Part shown: positions 23,000 to 34,404 of the stretch, one piece after another
Numbering within the stretch: position 1 is the stretch's first letter
Layout: each line of letters opens with the position of its first letter
The notes under the pieces: generated by a model
Told to the model about the DNA's origin: nothing
Database searches by the model: none
What the model saw: the letters and a program-made list of their open reading frames with translations, nothing else
Made by a program: the position numbers and the translations under genes
Source of the DNA: Protea cynaroides
Taxonomy: Eukaryota; Streptophyta; Magnoliopsida; Proteales; Proteaceae
Assembly: GCA_028583415.1 (NCBI GenBank)
Contig: CM053275.1
Location: forward strand, 87,662,278-87,726,277
Direction: 5' to 3'
Length of the DNA stretch: 64,000 nucleotides

Positions 23000-23863
23000 G
23001 CCGAGGACGATGTTCATCCTGCGCTTGGGTGAGATTGGCTGGGCCGAAAGACCGGCTATTAAAGGCTTGCTGAGTTGACTGAACTGTATGTGTTGTTCTA
23101 TATTAAAAGAAACTAAGCGGATGCCCTCAGGGGGTCCGGTATACAACTGAGACATGCTGGAAAAAATAATTGAAAATTTCTGTAATGATCTGAGAATAAA
23201 AAGTTGTTAATTATTGATAATATTTTCGAACTTTGGTGGCATGCCATGTCCTCAGAATTTCCTCCCGCCGAGGGTGGTTAGCTTATACGAGCCCGGTCTG
23301 TAATGTCCGGGGTATGCTGTAGGATCATTCCCTTTGTTCCTCGGGCAGCAGGTAGCCGACCGGGATGGTCTTCTCTGGTCGATTGTCCGCGATCGGAGTT
23401 TGCAAGTGTTCTTCCGCGGTCTTTCCTGTACGCGGAGAGACATTTTCGGTCGCTGGTCCTATGATGGTGAGGACTACTTTGCCCTCTGCTTGGGGTCCCT
23501 TAGTGATGGCAAAGACTCCATTGTCACCAGGGATGTGCAAGCCCATTGCTGTGTGAGGTCGATCCTTGGGATGCAGACTGCCTACGAACCTCCACTCGGC
23601 CTTTCTTCTTTTTGAAGCCGGATGAGACTTCCTTCTTCTTCGGCTTTCTCGGAGGACGGCTTCTAGTTCTGACCAGGACAGGATGGAGTCGGACTGGGTG
23701 CGTTGTCGGCCTTCAAGCCTTTCTTTTGCTGATACCCTTTCCTTCCCAGCTCTAGATGAGCCTTCGGTCGACCCAAACTGGATGGCGTCGACCCACTATC
23801 TGGGGACAGTCGGTCCACCATCAGGGTCTCTGTCGTCCCTCCGAGCGGCGTTCTGGTTATCAT
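23000..23863 (-). pseudogene. Protease / RT-linker remnant of element N
   Basis: After gag the minus strand keeps only degraded pieces. One, at 23663-23863, fits the post-zinc-knuckle part of Tat-type gag-pro. Another, at 23325-23546, includes HIPGDNGVFAITKGPQAEGK and TPIADNRPEKTIPVGYLL, resembling the linker between protease and reverse transcriptase in Tat-lineage elements. The protease DTG site and all of the RT are missing. The 54-bp array starts where RT would be expected. Confidence 0.5.
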
Positions 23864-23981
23864 GAGCGTCCGCTCGGCAGTCGTTGGGTTGAGGGTTCCT
23901 CGGAGGTGGAGGTGGTAATCCCCGGTCCCTTCGAGCGGGATCTAGTACTCGGTCAGTATTCCGAACAAAATTGTCGTAGTG

Positions 23982-25606
23982 TCATCGTCGGATGAGGTCC
24001 TCAATCTCTCCTTTGAGGTACTTGCACTCCTCTGTTTTGTGGCCGTAGTCGCGATGGAAGCGACAGTATTGGGAGCGATCTTTATTCCTCCCGTCGCCGA
24101 GTGCTTTTGGCGGGAATCGGAGGTTTCGATCGTTCTTGATCACTTCGAGAATCTCCGTCATCGAAGTGTTGAGTGGAGTATAATACTCGAAGCTCTTGTA
24201 TGGATGCCGGTAGGTTTGATCCTTACCGAACTTCTGCTTTTTTGGGTCGACAGAGCTCGGCGCTTGGTCGCCCGTCTTAGGCCTTTTCTTATCTGCAGGT
24301 GCTTGGTCGGCCTTCAGATTGTTTACTGTATTATTTTTCTGGGCCCTCGTCGTCTCGTCTGCAGCGACGTACTTCTCGCACCTAGCGAGCAGGTCGTCCA
24401 GATTTTTCAGTGGCTTTTTGGCAAGGGAGCAACAAAGCTCCTGGTCTGTTATGCCAGCCTGCAGGCTGGACATGTGCACTGCGGGCTCGACGTCCTTGAT
24501 TTCGAGAACTTCGGAATTCAAGCGCTTGATGAAGTCCCACAGGGACTCGTCCTTCTGCTGTTTGACCGTCGATAGATGGTACGACGTCTTCTTGCGCACT
24601 CGGCTTGCTTGGAAGTGCGTCAGAAATTTGTTCGATAATTGCTCGAACGAAGTGATACTCTTCGGAGGCAGGTTATTAAACCATGTACAAGCGGCGCCTC
24701 GGAGCGTTGAAGGAAACGATCTACAGATAAGGCCGTCGCTCAGAGGGTAGAATAGCATTGTAGAGATGAACGCATCCAGATGCTGCTCGGGGTCGGTACT
24801 CCATTGTACGAGTCCAAGACCGGCATCTTGAAGTTGTCAGGAGGGGGTACCATCATGATCTCGTCCGAGAGCGCCGTAATTGCAGTATAGGCTGTTCTCG
24901 GCGGGGCTACCTTGTTCTGCTCCACATGCTGAAGCTGAGTGGTTAGCTCCAATAGACGTAGCTCGACCTCGAATTGGGGCATGTCCGGAGGTTGAGCACC
25001 CGTTCTTGGTGTTTCTTCATTGACTCTTTCCTGGCGGAGGGCATCGAGGAAGGGCCCCGTGCCTCTCACCGGGGGCGGCGCAACTGGCGCCTGATGTTGA
25101 TGTGGCGGGGGATGTCGAGCGGCGGGCCCAGCCACGCTCCGTCCAGGAGCCTGATCTCCTGCTGGAAGATTATTTGGCAAGGCGTTTGCAAGATCTGCCC
25201 TCGCCCTTGGCGGATGGGCCGCTTGTGAAGCTTCCGGTGGTGGATTCGGTGCCGGGTGGGGATTCTCTCCTCCTGCTACCGAACTACTTGCTCGGGCGCC
25301 TCTCAAGACTCTCGTTAGCTGTTTGATTTGCTGTCTCAATTCATCAAACTGCTGGCGAGTGACATACTAAGGAGGCGGTGGTGGCAGTGTCACCGTCGGC
25401 GTGTGGCTCATAGCCGGCACCGATGCTGACAGTTGTACTGGTGCTGGTTCCGGTACTGGTGCGGGTTCCGGTACTGGTGCGGGTGCAGGCTCACGGTCTG
25501 CCCTTGTCGTGCTTTCGCTACTACCCACACGCACTGATGACTCAGAATGGGCGTGCGACGCCCGTGCTCGGGTTCTTCTGTGAGTCATTGAAATCAGAGT
25601 TATCAC
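23982..25606 (-). pseudogene. Gag of element N (Ty3/gypsy, Tat-like)
   Basis: Gag starts at the ATG at 25606 with an Arg-rich then Pro-rich N-terminus (PAPVPEPAPVPEPAPV). It is broken by a TAG near 25368 and a one-base frameshift near 24800, at a DSYNG motif followed by DPEQHLDAF in the other frame. The core has the retrotransposon gag signature AACTWFNNLPPKSI and SFEQLSNKFLTHF. The C-terminus has the zinc knuckle YCRFHRDYGHKTEECKYLK typical of plant Tat-type gags. Gag would form the virus-like particle in the cytoplasm. As read, no full-length product can be made. Confidence 0.85.
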
Positions 25607-25636
25607 ATGCTAATCTTCAAACTCAGTCAAAAGAGG

Positions 25637-25656
25637 TCCCACGGTGGGCACTAAAC
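25637..25656 (-). other. Primer-binding site of element N
   Basis: Immediately inside the 5' LTR the minus strand reads GTTTAGTGCCCACCGTGGGA. This resembles the GGCGCCCACCGTGGGG-type primer-binding sites of many plant Ty3/gypsy elements, with changes at the start. It fixes the element's orientation. Confidence 0.6.
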
Positions 25657-26377
25657 TGTTACGGTTGGAAATCGACCGTCGATCCGCGCTTTGAATGACC
25701 TGAAATCACAGAGATGAGACAAAGGAGTTGGGCGCCTAAGCCCCGGGTACACTCCGATGCCTAAATCAGATTCCCAAAGTAAACAGTCAAGAGACAGCAG
25801 AAAGCTATCTCCAGTTTAGAGAGTGGGACGATGAGAGAGTTTGAGCGTGTGAGAGAGATGAATAATAATAGCCTGTAACTTTGGGTTTACCTTGAGGGAT
25901 GGCCTCTACTTATAGATTGTGAAGAAGATAGATTGTGAAGAAGCATGGAGGTACCAGGACTCAAGGGAGTAGACTGCCAATAGGATTGCCACGTGTCGCT
26001 CTGTGGGACACTATGTGGTAGACTCCGAGTAGGAGTCGGAGACCTTAGCCAAGGAAGCTAGGTCGGTCAGCTCTGGGACTGACACGTGTCAACGTGTGAG
26101 TAATGGCCGACCAGAATAGTCGGTGTCGTATCAGACTGAGAGAAGGACTCCCCGGAGGTAGCATAATCACAATGGGACTCTGGCTTCTGACTAAGGACCG
26201 TAGCCGAGTAGGACTATAACTCTGAGCGCTACCTGAGAGGCCGGGCGCACGAGAGGCCGCATGCATGATAGGCCGAATACACGATACCGAGCGCGAGATA
26301 CTCCGAGGGCTCAAGCTCCGAAGGCGCAAGTTGACACGTGTAAGATTTTAAATGGAGGGGATTTTTCCCTCCTAACA
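25657..26377 (-). repeat. 5' LTR of element N with TATA box
   Basis: 721 bp, TG...CA. On the minus strand a CTATAAGTAGAGG TATA box lies at plus 25907-25914. It differs from the 3' LTR by scattered substitutions and a short duplication near 25925-25940. The target duplication CATAA follows at 26378-26382. Confidence 0.9.
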
Positions 26378-28555
26378 CATAATTTAATACATATTACAAT
26401 ATCCAAATACGGAAATTAAACACTAAGCGTTATCCGTAGTTGAAACGTTAACTTGACGAATCACAATGGTCCTCCATAGCTTGCTTATCTTCCCGTTTAC
26501 ATGTTGGCTTGTTGACATAATCTTCAATCGTAATACCTGTAACATCAAAAACTAAAAAGAATTTCGTGCAAGAGGGTCAGCTCTTCAACTTGAGCTCAGT
26601 GAGAAAACAAAACAATGCAACAAACATATGCATGCATTCAATTCATATCTTTGGTCTGGTTCTTAAGTTTGCAATGTGCTATAGAAAGGTTCGGTGGCCG
26701 CCTCACCTCTATACACGAGTGTGTGAAGCCGCCCAAAGGTTAACGTTTATTGTCGTCCCACATGCACCCACTATAGAATAGAGATAAAACTAAAGTGCTT
26801 AGGACCACACTGTATCACACTTCCCCTGATACTGTACCCATACCAACACGTAAGCCCCTGCTGGCGAGGGCTTGCAAACTGGGCTCGCAACTAACCAATC
26901 CTAATGTCAAATAGTGTACCCAAGGCCTCACCCCAGCATCCCTCAATACGTCCGTAGAGATAGAGCTAAGGCCCCCTGGCATAGTCGAAGACTACACGGT
27001 CCGAGACCATCTCCCCTGATACCCTATGACGTAATAATTCTGCTAAGGTAATGGCGAGACGATGATGTCAGTGGACAAGACTTGAGTAGAGATAGAGCTA
27101 GAGTCTAGTGACCAGGCTGAACCACAATGTCACGTTTCCCGCCCTGATACTCCACTCGTATCAAGCACACTAACCACACACATACATTCACATGTCTATT
27201 CCTAGCATCATCATCATCATCATCATGTTATAAACAAAATAGAATTAAATATGCATGAACATTAATAGCAGGAATATTGGATGACATGTTGAATGCACAT
27301 TACAAGCATACACGCATAGAATCAGTCATGACATTGGACTCAAGAAAATAAAAACAGTTTATTATTAGTCAATTAGTTTAGGTCTTGTTCCCTCACCTTT
27401 GCTTGAGTGTAGATCATCTTTCAAGCTTTAAGAATCACTTTTATATCAATAGGAAAACCTAACAAGTCGATAGATTTTAATTAGAATTCATTCCGATAAT
27501 TTTAGGCTTGCTGTTAAGCGAGGGTCGCAGGGTGGGTTGCAGGTAGGGTCGTAGGTTTCTGCGACCCCCAGGGGTAGGGTCGATGCCAGGTTCGAATGTT
27601 CCATCAACCCTGGGTGCGACCACCCCATCCCTGGACTTCCCGAATGCTGGAGGTTGATCCTGTGGTCTAGTAGGGTCGATTCCCAATCGACCCCACGTGT
27701 GACCTCCCATGGTTTGAGTCGACTTTTCTATTCTACAGTCCATTCTTTCATGTTTGGGTCCTTTGGCTAACTTTTATAGTCCATTCTATGATTGTTCTAT
27801 GGCTCAAAACTCCAAGTTACTCATTTTTCATAGTTTTTCATGATTTTCATTAGAATTCATCCATGGATGTATGGTATTAGGGTTTCTCCTAACCTAACTT
27901 CATCATAATCTATTCTAAGCTTTCAATTCAGATAGGGATTGAGGTTTATACCTTATGTAGTCTGAGTTTCAAAGATATCTCTGAACTTCTTCTTCTTCCT
28001 TAGCCTTTTCTTCAAGTTTTTCTTCTCTTCTTCTCTTCCTTCTCTTCTCTTTCTCTCACTTTCAATTAGGGTTCTAAAAGGAGTGAAAGAGGCTTAGGGA
28101 TGTCCTAATTATAGAGGAAAACCTCCCAAAATAAGTCTCATTGAGTTTAGGAAAGGTCCCAATTGAAATTAGAAAAATTTCCTAATTTTCGGTTCGTGCT
28201 GTTTTTTTACTGTTTTCCTAGGGTCGATGCTAGGGGGTCGATGGGGGGGTCGGACAATCCGAGACCCCTGCGACCCCCCGACCAAAAGTCAGGGGTTGGA
28301 CTTCTTTTGAGGTGGGGGTCGACCCTGCCTGTTTGGGCATGCGACCCTACCCTCATTTTGACTATTTTTGAATAAAATTTCATATTGGGTCTTGATTTTC
28401 TTCACACACTTGGTCCACTTGGCTCGACCATGATATGTAGACTGGTCATGACTCGAAATGTAAGGTTAGATCGGGTTTGTGGCATGCAGGTCTTACACAG
28501 ACTCCCACTGATCAATGGGCTCAGTAATTAATCAAGCCCACACATAAATATTCCA

Positions 28556-28761
28556 ACACTCTACCGTCAAACCGAGTGACACTTTAAAATCTGATTCCAG
28601 TGAAGAGAAGGGTTACACCCAAGGCAACCATGGGGAAAATTCTGGCCGCAGCTCTAGTTGTTTGTTGAGCAACCATCAAGTAGTACAAAGTGTCACAAAT
28701 CAGGCACCACTAATGGAAAGGAGACACAAGAGATCATCACAGAAGAAGCAGAAGAAGAAGA
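28556..28761 (+). other. Unidentified open segment ending in (GAA)n
   Basis: One plus-strand frame is open from 28556 through a Ser-rich stretch (KSDSSEEKGYTQGNHGENSG) into a Lys-rich run encoded by an AGA/GAA microsatellite at 28741-28776. No start codon context, splice sites or family can be named. Confidence 0.3.
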
Positions 28762-29219
28762 AGAAGAAGAAGAAGAACATTGAAAACACAAGCAACAAAA
28801 AAAAAATTAAAACTCACCAGAGAAATGCAGGAGGTATTGTTGTTCGACAAAGTAGGATTCACAATGGGAAATCGATTTGATGTGAAATAGGGTTCCGATT
28901 CTCCATCTTGGAAAGATTTGTAGAAAAATAAGGTTATGATTCTCCATCGTAAAACAATTTGTAGATAAATAAGGTTCCGATACTCCATCATGGAACAATT
29001 TGTAGAGAAATAGGGTTTAGGATTGCCTTTTGTCTCTGGTGGAGGAAAAACATAGTGGGCGGGTACCAAATGGGAATTGCGGGAACTAAGGCTGTGTTTG
29101 GTATCATTCTTGTTTTTTATTATTACCTATTTATCAAAAAGCATTTTTGAAAATCATTTTTGATATAAAAATAATGTTGTTTGGTAGTTACAATCAAAAA
29201 TAGATTGTAGAATAAAAAA
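28762..29219. repeat. Direct repeat, copy A (~0.46 kb)
   Basis: Almost identical to 29404-29860. It contains three ~45-bp subunits built on GATTCTCCATC ... AATTTGTAGA. It ends in a segment with GGCTGTGTTTGGTATCA and AAAATCATTTTTGATATAAA, typical of short TIR elements. The minus-strand frames are shared by both copies and match no protein I know. Confidence 0.9.
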
Positions 29220-29403
29220 CCATGGGGGGTTGCACCTAGGGTCGATGGAACATCCGACCCTAGCATCGACCCCCAGCATTCGGGAAGCCCAGGAAAGGGG
29301 TGGTCGCACCCAGGGTCGATGGAAGGTCCGACCCTGGCATCGACCCCTAGCTAACAGCATGTTTTTAAAAATCAGAATTAATTCTAATTAAATTCTATCG
29401 ACT
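29220..29403 (+). mobile_element. Internal fragment of the 2.3-kb LTR family
   Basis: This piece has the family's GGGTCGATGG ... CGACCC phrases and the TTCTAATTAAATTCTATCGAC segment found in L4 (near 16640-16665). It has neither LTR terminus and no TSD, and fills the gap between direct repeats A and B. Confidence 0.8.
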
Positions 29404-29860
29404 AAGAAGAAGAAGAAAAACATTGAAAACACAAGCAAGAAAAAAAAATTAAAACTCACCAGAGAAATGCAGGCGGTATTGTTGTTCGGCGAACTAGGAT
29501 TCACAATGGGAAATCGATTTGATGTGAAATAGGGTTCCGATTCTCCATCTTGGAAAGATTTGTAGAAAAATAAGGTTATGATTCTCCATCGTAAAACAAT
29601 TTGTAGATAAATAAGGTTCCGATACTCCATCATGGAACAATTTGTAGAGAAATAAGGTTTAGGATTGCCTTTTGTCTCTGGTGGAGGAAAAACAGAGTGG
29701 GCGGGTACCAAATGGGAAGTGCGGGAACTAAGGCTGTGTTTGGTATCACTCTTGTTTTTTATTTTTACCTATTTATCAAAAAGCATTTTTGAAAATCATT
29801 TTTGATATAAAAATAATGTTGTTTGGTAGTTACAATAAAAAATAGATTGTAGAATAAAAA
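29404..29860. repeat. Direct repeat, copy B (~0.46 kb)
   Basis: Second copy of 28762-29219, with a shorter (GAA)n start and a few substitutions. Confidence 0.9.
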
Positions 29861-30247
29861 ATACATCTGGTATACGTGTGTCTAAAAATAATTTTTATAA
29901 CATTAATAGATCCATTTATATAGCATAACAAGAATCGTTGGGATCAAAGCAAAACCGAAACCTCTGGATCTACTTACCTACAAGGATATGGAGACATTGA
30001 TTGAGAATCTGTTACTCTCAATCTTGTAACAAAGATCTGAACTATATAGTTCAAAACTCCCTCCCTGTTTCAGCATCTCCATTGATCTTTTTTCACCAAA
30101 ACACTCCAGCTTACAAATCTGTTGAACCTGCAGAAAACCTGATCTTTTAACATCAACAACCTTACAATATGAATCATTGTATCTTAAATCATGAAAAATT
30201 AAATCATAAACCATCTGATGTGAACAAACTATTTTGAGGGTGGTTAC
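29861..30247. other. Unidentified; minus-strand frame at 29978-30214
   Basis: A 78-codon minus-strand frame with a VVDVKRSGFLQVQQICKLEC segment resembles nothing I recognise. It ends near the insertion point of element R (GTTAC, 30243-30247). Confidence 0.3.
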
Positions 30248-30667
30248 TGTAAGAATTTTTAGATCTTCTTCGGATTTTTTTCATGAATCCTAACGAACAC
30301 ACCACACAGATTTTTAGATTACAATGGGAATTAAAAAGAGATGATAAGACACATACCTCTTGTTGTAGATTGATTTTCGATCGTTTCCTTTGCTTTGAAT
30401 GCTTGGAATGCTTGGATCAGAGTCTTCCACAGTCTGTCAGGATCCCTTGACCCTCTCTCTGCGTATGGGAACAGGAGAAGAAAATAACACCATAGCTGTA
30501 GGGACTCTAACCATTGGTATTTCTAATACCACTCCCAACCCTGGACCAATCCCACAGTGGACCAGGTTGGTCCATCTCTAATCATACTTAAATCGATCTA
30601 CCTGTAACCAGACTCTCATTAAATCAAATAACCTTATAATTAATTTAACCCATAAAAATATCTTACA
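30248..30667 (-). repeat. 3' LTR of element R
   Basis: 420 bp. The adjacent polypurine tract (reverse complement of 30668-30680, AAGTGGGAGAT) confirms it as the 3' LTR on the minus strand. Confidence 0.88.
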
Positions 30668-31439
30668 ATCTCCCACTTGAGCTATATTAATTATAAAGTC
30701 ACCATTGACCCAGTGTGGCCATGGAATCTAATTACACCAAAACCATCCTTTACTTTGATCCAGTCATCAAGCCTACCAATGTCGAAAACAACATCGAAAA
30801 GTATTCCTACACATCCAGTGTACCCCCTTCTGTTAGTCACACATAGAGGTCTACTTAATGACATAAATTACTTTGAGATGAATACTTGAGTCCAAAGATC
30901 GAATTACCACGATCTCTTTACCTTAAAATCTTTATAGGTCAACGTACTTTGATATTATCCATCTTATATAGGCAAACTGATTCCAGTATGGACTAACATC
31001 ATACTTTGGCTTACCATCTTTTTTGACTAAATACCGTCTTGCAACTTTGACACGTCTTAAATAATCAGGATTGCATACAATCAATGAAATGAATACTCAC
31101 CAATAATCCTGCCCATTAAATCATAGGTAACATTACCAATTACTGATAAATCATCAACTACCAGATCTCCACTAATCAAGCAGATCTAAACACTCCCACT
31201 GACTAAGAGAATCTAAAGACTCCCACAGATATTATAAATTCCAAGAGAATATATAAACCAATAAAATATCTTTATTTAAATTTAATATGGAATTTAGTTC
31301 TATAAAAAAACATGTCAAATAAAATAAATAACTGAACTATAAGTCAATAAATAAATATCCAAAAAAATCTAAAGACAACTGGTAGTAATAAAGAAAACTG
31401 ACTAGACCTATAACTTCAACTATATTAAATGACATCATC

Positions 31440-32297
31440 ATTTGACATCTTCTTTCTCTGGTGTCTCAATTTTCTTCTTCTTCTTCTCCAACCAAGCATC
31501 TCTTGCCTTACACTCTCTCTTCATGTGTCCCTTCTTATGATACCAAAAACATTCAACATCACTCATATTCCTATCATAAGGTTTTCTTTCTTAAAGGAGT
31601 GTCTATCATTTCTTTAAGGTCCTACCCCAACCTTTCATTTACCCTTATCTTCTCTGGAATGATAACTAGTGACATTGACACTTTCAAATCTTTTCTTCAA
31701 TCTCATTTCTTCTTTAGTACAAACAAAGATTAATTTGTTCATATCCCATTATTCTTCTTGAGTATTATATGCCACTTGTATCTGGTAATACTCTTCAGGT
31801 ATTGAGGATAATGCACAATGGATCACGAACTCATCATCAACGTTAATTCCCATGCCTTTAATCTTCTCAGCAGCAGCAGTAAGCTCCATGAAATGATATC
31901 TGACACTTCCATTACTGTCAAACTTTGCATTAGTAAGTTTGTTCATCAATGTGCTTCTCTATCCCATGTTAGAAAGCTCAAACTTCCCTTTGATCTCTTT
32001 TAAATATTCTTTGGCCTTCTCCTTGGCTTGAACACCATCACGCATGGTTTCAAGAATGGTCTGCCTCATAAGCAACATAGACTTTTTATTTACTGTCATC
32101 CACTTTGCCATTTCCTCCTTCTCTTCTGGTGTACTAGTATCAATGATGGCAACAGGTTTATCCTCGTTAAGCGGCATATCTAAATCAATTAAACCTAAAC
32201 TCGCTTGTAGCTGTTCATACCACCATTTAAAATTCATCCCAAACAGGGAAGGAATAGTAATTACCAAACCACTTGGCATAGTCACAGGGATGGACAT
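31440..32297 (-). pseudogene. Copia gag of element R
   Basis: Gag starts at the ATG at 32297 and reads MNFKWWYEQLQASLG, then KEEMAKWMTVNKKS and SSIPEEYYQIQVAYN, the UBN2-type gag pattern of plant copia. In-frame stops are TAG (31959-31961), TAA after QEE near 31746, and a TGA in K*KVGVGP near 31635. The zinc knuckle near 31510-31555 reads CFWYHKKGHMKREC, with the second Cys changed to Tyr. The TAG and TGA are shared with the copy at 37087-37947. Confidence 0.8.
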
Positions 32298-33981
32298 CCT
32301 GGGAAATACAAACCATCATCAACCAATAGAAGTTTGATATATACATCATTTATTTGCACTAACCATATCAATCATTCATGCAAATAAGTATCATTTTTTC
32401 AAGAGTTAACCAGCTACACATTCTCCTTTTGGATAAACATGCAGTGGTCTTCTCAGTTTCTATGCAGTGACTGCGAAAGAATAATGACTCTTAGAAATCC
32501 CACCACCTTTAGGTTAATGAGACCTCCTAAAATCAAAACCCTTTTAACTCATGTGCATGAACATACCTTTAACTTTGACAATGTCACCTTTGGATTAACA
32601 CTGTCTTTCTTAGCTGCTTTTTATACCATGAAGAATAGTGTATTAAAAAAATATATCCTTTATTGTATATGTAAATGCATAAATTTGGGATTGGAGAATC
32701 ACCATATTGAAACTGAGTGTATCACTTTGGTGGATTCCATCCAATCTTCACATGACACTCATAAACATTAATTTGAACAAAACTTGACAATGCCACCTCT
32801 GGGTATACATCGTCCTTATACAAGCATTTACAATTACATGAACTTTAAATTTGAATACATCATGATGAAACTAAGTGTACCACTTTGGTGGGATCAATCT
32901 AATTCTACAATGATATCCCCAAACACCACTTTGTAGCACAATGTGGATCAATAAACAAAACTTCATGTACACATAACTTTTTACATGCATCTGGTACAAA
33001 AATTAACTGACAAATAAGCAGAAAAACTACAAACCAGACTAATTTGGGGCATCTTTTAGTCAAAAATAAAATTTTCAAATCATCAAACTTTGTCAAACTA
33101 TGTACCAAATTGTAGACCACGAAAATGCGAACACAGCGCAAAAAACCGTGTCAAAATCCGACACTCCTTGTGCCCACAATCCCTGATCAAAGTCAGCACA
33201 TACCTTTTATAAACCTGAACCAGTTCTGGGCTGTTCTGCCTGGGTCGGTTTGGTCTGGTTGGGTTCGGTTATGTGCGGACCGAGCACACGGTTTACCCTT
33301 TTTTTTTCTTTTTTTTAAAAACTTTGGAAACACTTTGGTCCAGATCGAACCAAACGGTCTAGAGTTAAACCGAACCGCGATATGGTTCTACGGTTCAACC
33401 ACTGGGTCATCCAGCCCACCATTCGGATTTTTGGGTCCACTTATCGGATCCTCGGGTCAAGTAATCGGGTCAATAAGTCGGGCTGTCAGGTCGAAGTCCT
33501 CGTCAGTTACGGGTTACACATGTGCCCCGCTTGTGTGGCATGAGTCGAGTTCTCCGGTCCCCTTGGGTCCTACTGGGATGGTCTGGGCACGGGTTCGATC
33601 CTGGACTGGCCCAGATCGGTTCGGTCCAATACGGGGCTGACCAGGTGACGTCAACCCTACCTTTTTCTTTTTATTTTTTCTTTTTTTTTCTTTTTTCAAA
33701 AAGCTATCGACGCGTGGATCTCATGTGCTTTTACAAGAGGCGGGTGAGAGCGCGACCGATCACTTCTGGCGACCCACCTTATGCCGCGAGCTCTGTCTCT
33801 CCGAGAACTATAGTTCTATATAATTCATTTTATCTTTTATCGGTTCGAAATTTTTTTTCGAAAGTCCCAACCATAGACAGGTTCATACAAAATTTTGAGA
33901 GAAAAATTTCCCCCTTCTTTAATCCATTCAAATATACAATCTTTACAATGCTTTCCCATCGATCCTAAGTCTGTGTGGGTG
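32298..33981 (-). other. Leader region of element R
   Basis: Long untranslated stretch between gag and PBS. Two degenerate units (about 32575-32770 and 32787-32935) share ACTTTGGTGG. The part at 33220-33640 is rich in GGTTCGGTT/CGGGTC phrases and T-runs. No convincing reading frame. Confidence 0.5.
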
Positions 33982-33994
33982 ACTCTGATACTAC

Positions 33995-34404
33995 TGTAAG
34001 AATTTTTAGATCTCTTTTGGGTTTTTCCCATGGGATTTTTTATGAATTCTAACGAACACACCATACAGATTTCTAGAATACAATGAGAATTAAAAAGAGA
34101 TGATAAGACATATACCTCTTGTTGTAGATTGATTTTCGACCATTTCCTTTGCTTTGAATGCTTCCACAGCCTGTCGGGATCCCTTGACCTTCTCTCTGCG
34201 TAAGGGAACAGGAGAAGAAAATAGCACCGTAGCTGCAAGGACTGTAACCGTTAGTATTTATAATACCACCCCTAACCCTGGACCAGTCCCACAGTGAACC
34301 AGGTTGGTTTATCTCTAATCATACTTAAACTGGTCTATCTGTAACTAGACTCCTACTCAACCAACTAATCTTATGATTAATTTAACCCATAAAAATATCT
34401 TCCA
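33995..34404 (-). repeat. 5' LTR of element R
   Basis: 410 bp, similar to 30248-30667 over its whole length. The last bases are TCTTCCA instead of TCTTACA. Confidence 0.88.

Larger units (their letters stand above)
10648..26377 (-). mobile_element. Tat-like Ty3/gypsy element N, non-autonomous
   Basis: The two LTRs (10648-11355 and 25657-26377) both start TGTTACG and end CCTAACA. The target duplication CATAA is perfect (10643-10647 and 26378-26382). Without its insertion the element is about 8.7 kb. In minus-strand order it has 5' LTR, primer-binding site, broken gag, a protease/RT-linker remnant, an 18-fold 54-bp minisatellite, an antisense spliced gene, and 3' LTR. No reverse transcriptase, RNase H or integrase is visible. 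Tat-lineage elements of plants are known for antisense extra ORFs and tandem repeats near the 3' end, which fits this layout. Confidence 0.88.
10420..28497 (-). mobile_element. Solo LTR L1, split by element N
   Basis: L1 is 10420-10647 plus 26383-28497, about 2.34 kb once the insertion is removed. It starts TGTCACACCCC and ends GGTCTTACA. A perfect target duplication CAGAC flanks it (10415-10419 and 28498-28502). The region of the conserved short frame (near 26440-26560) is badly degraded in this copy. Confidence 0.88.
10046..28558 (-). mobile_element. Copia-type LTR (Q), split by the nested stack
   Basis: The outer LTR is 10046-10419 plus 28503-28558, about 430 bp in total. It begins TGTTAG, ends CCAACA, and resembles the 420-bp LTRs of element R (30248-34404) over the ATGGCTGCGGGGACTC-type segment. 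Flanking bases (GTTCC and CTCTA) do not form a duplication, so it may be one LTR of a deleted element. Minus-strand orientation is inferred from R. Everything from 10420 to 28502 is a later insertion. Confidence 0.6.
30248..34404 (-). mobile_element. Non-autonomous Ty1/copia element R (gag only)
   Basis: LTRs 30248-30667 and 33995-34404 start TGTAAGAATTTTTAGATC; the left one ends ATCTTACA. The flanking five bases are GTTAC (30243-30247) and GTTAG (34405-34409), a duplication with one mismatch. On the minus strand the 5' LTR is followed by a tRNA-Met-type PBS (TAGTATCAGAGTC, near 33982-33994), a 1.7-kb leader, a broken gag, and a polypurine tract CAAGTGGGAGAT just before the 3' LTR. No protease, integrase or RT is present, so it would depend on enzymes supplied in trans. 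Confidence 0.88.

Noticed and set aside
22013..23155. Long open frames of 183 and 203 codons over the 21.9-23.1 kb region
   Set aside because: They are translations of a 54-bp tandem repeat, open because 54 is divisible by three. Both strands are open alike and no start context or domain supports a protein.
22900..25606. Plus-strand frames over the gag region, for example 23979-24575
   Set aside because: The minus strand encodes recognisable Ty3/gypsy gag with a zinc knuckle; the plus frames are its complement.
10420..28497. Helitron interpretation of the 2.3-kb repeat, because it contains TC near its start
   Set aside because: Five-base target duplications and TG...CA ends in several copies fit LTR retrotransposon integration. 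There is no CTRR end or insertion between A and T.
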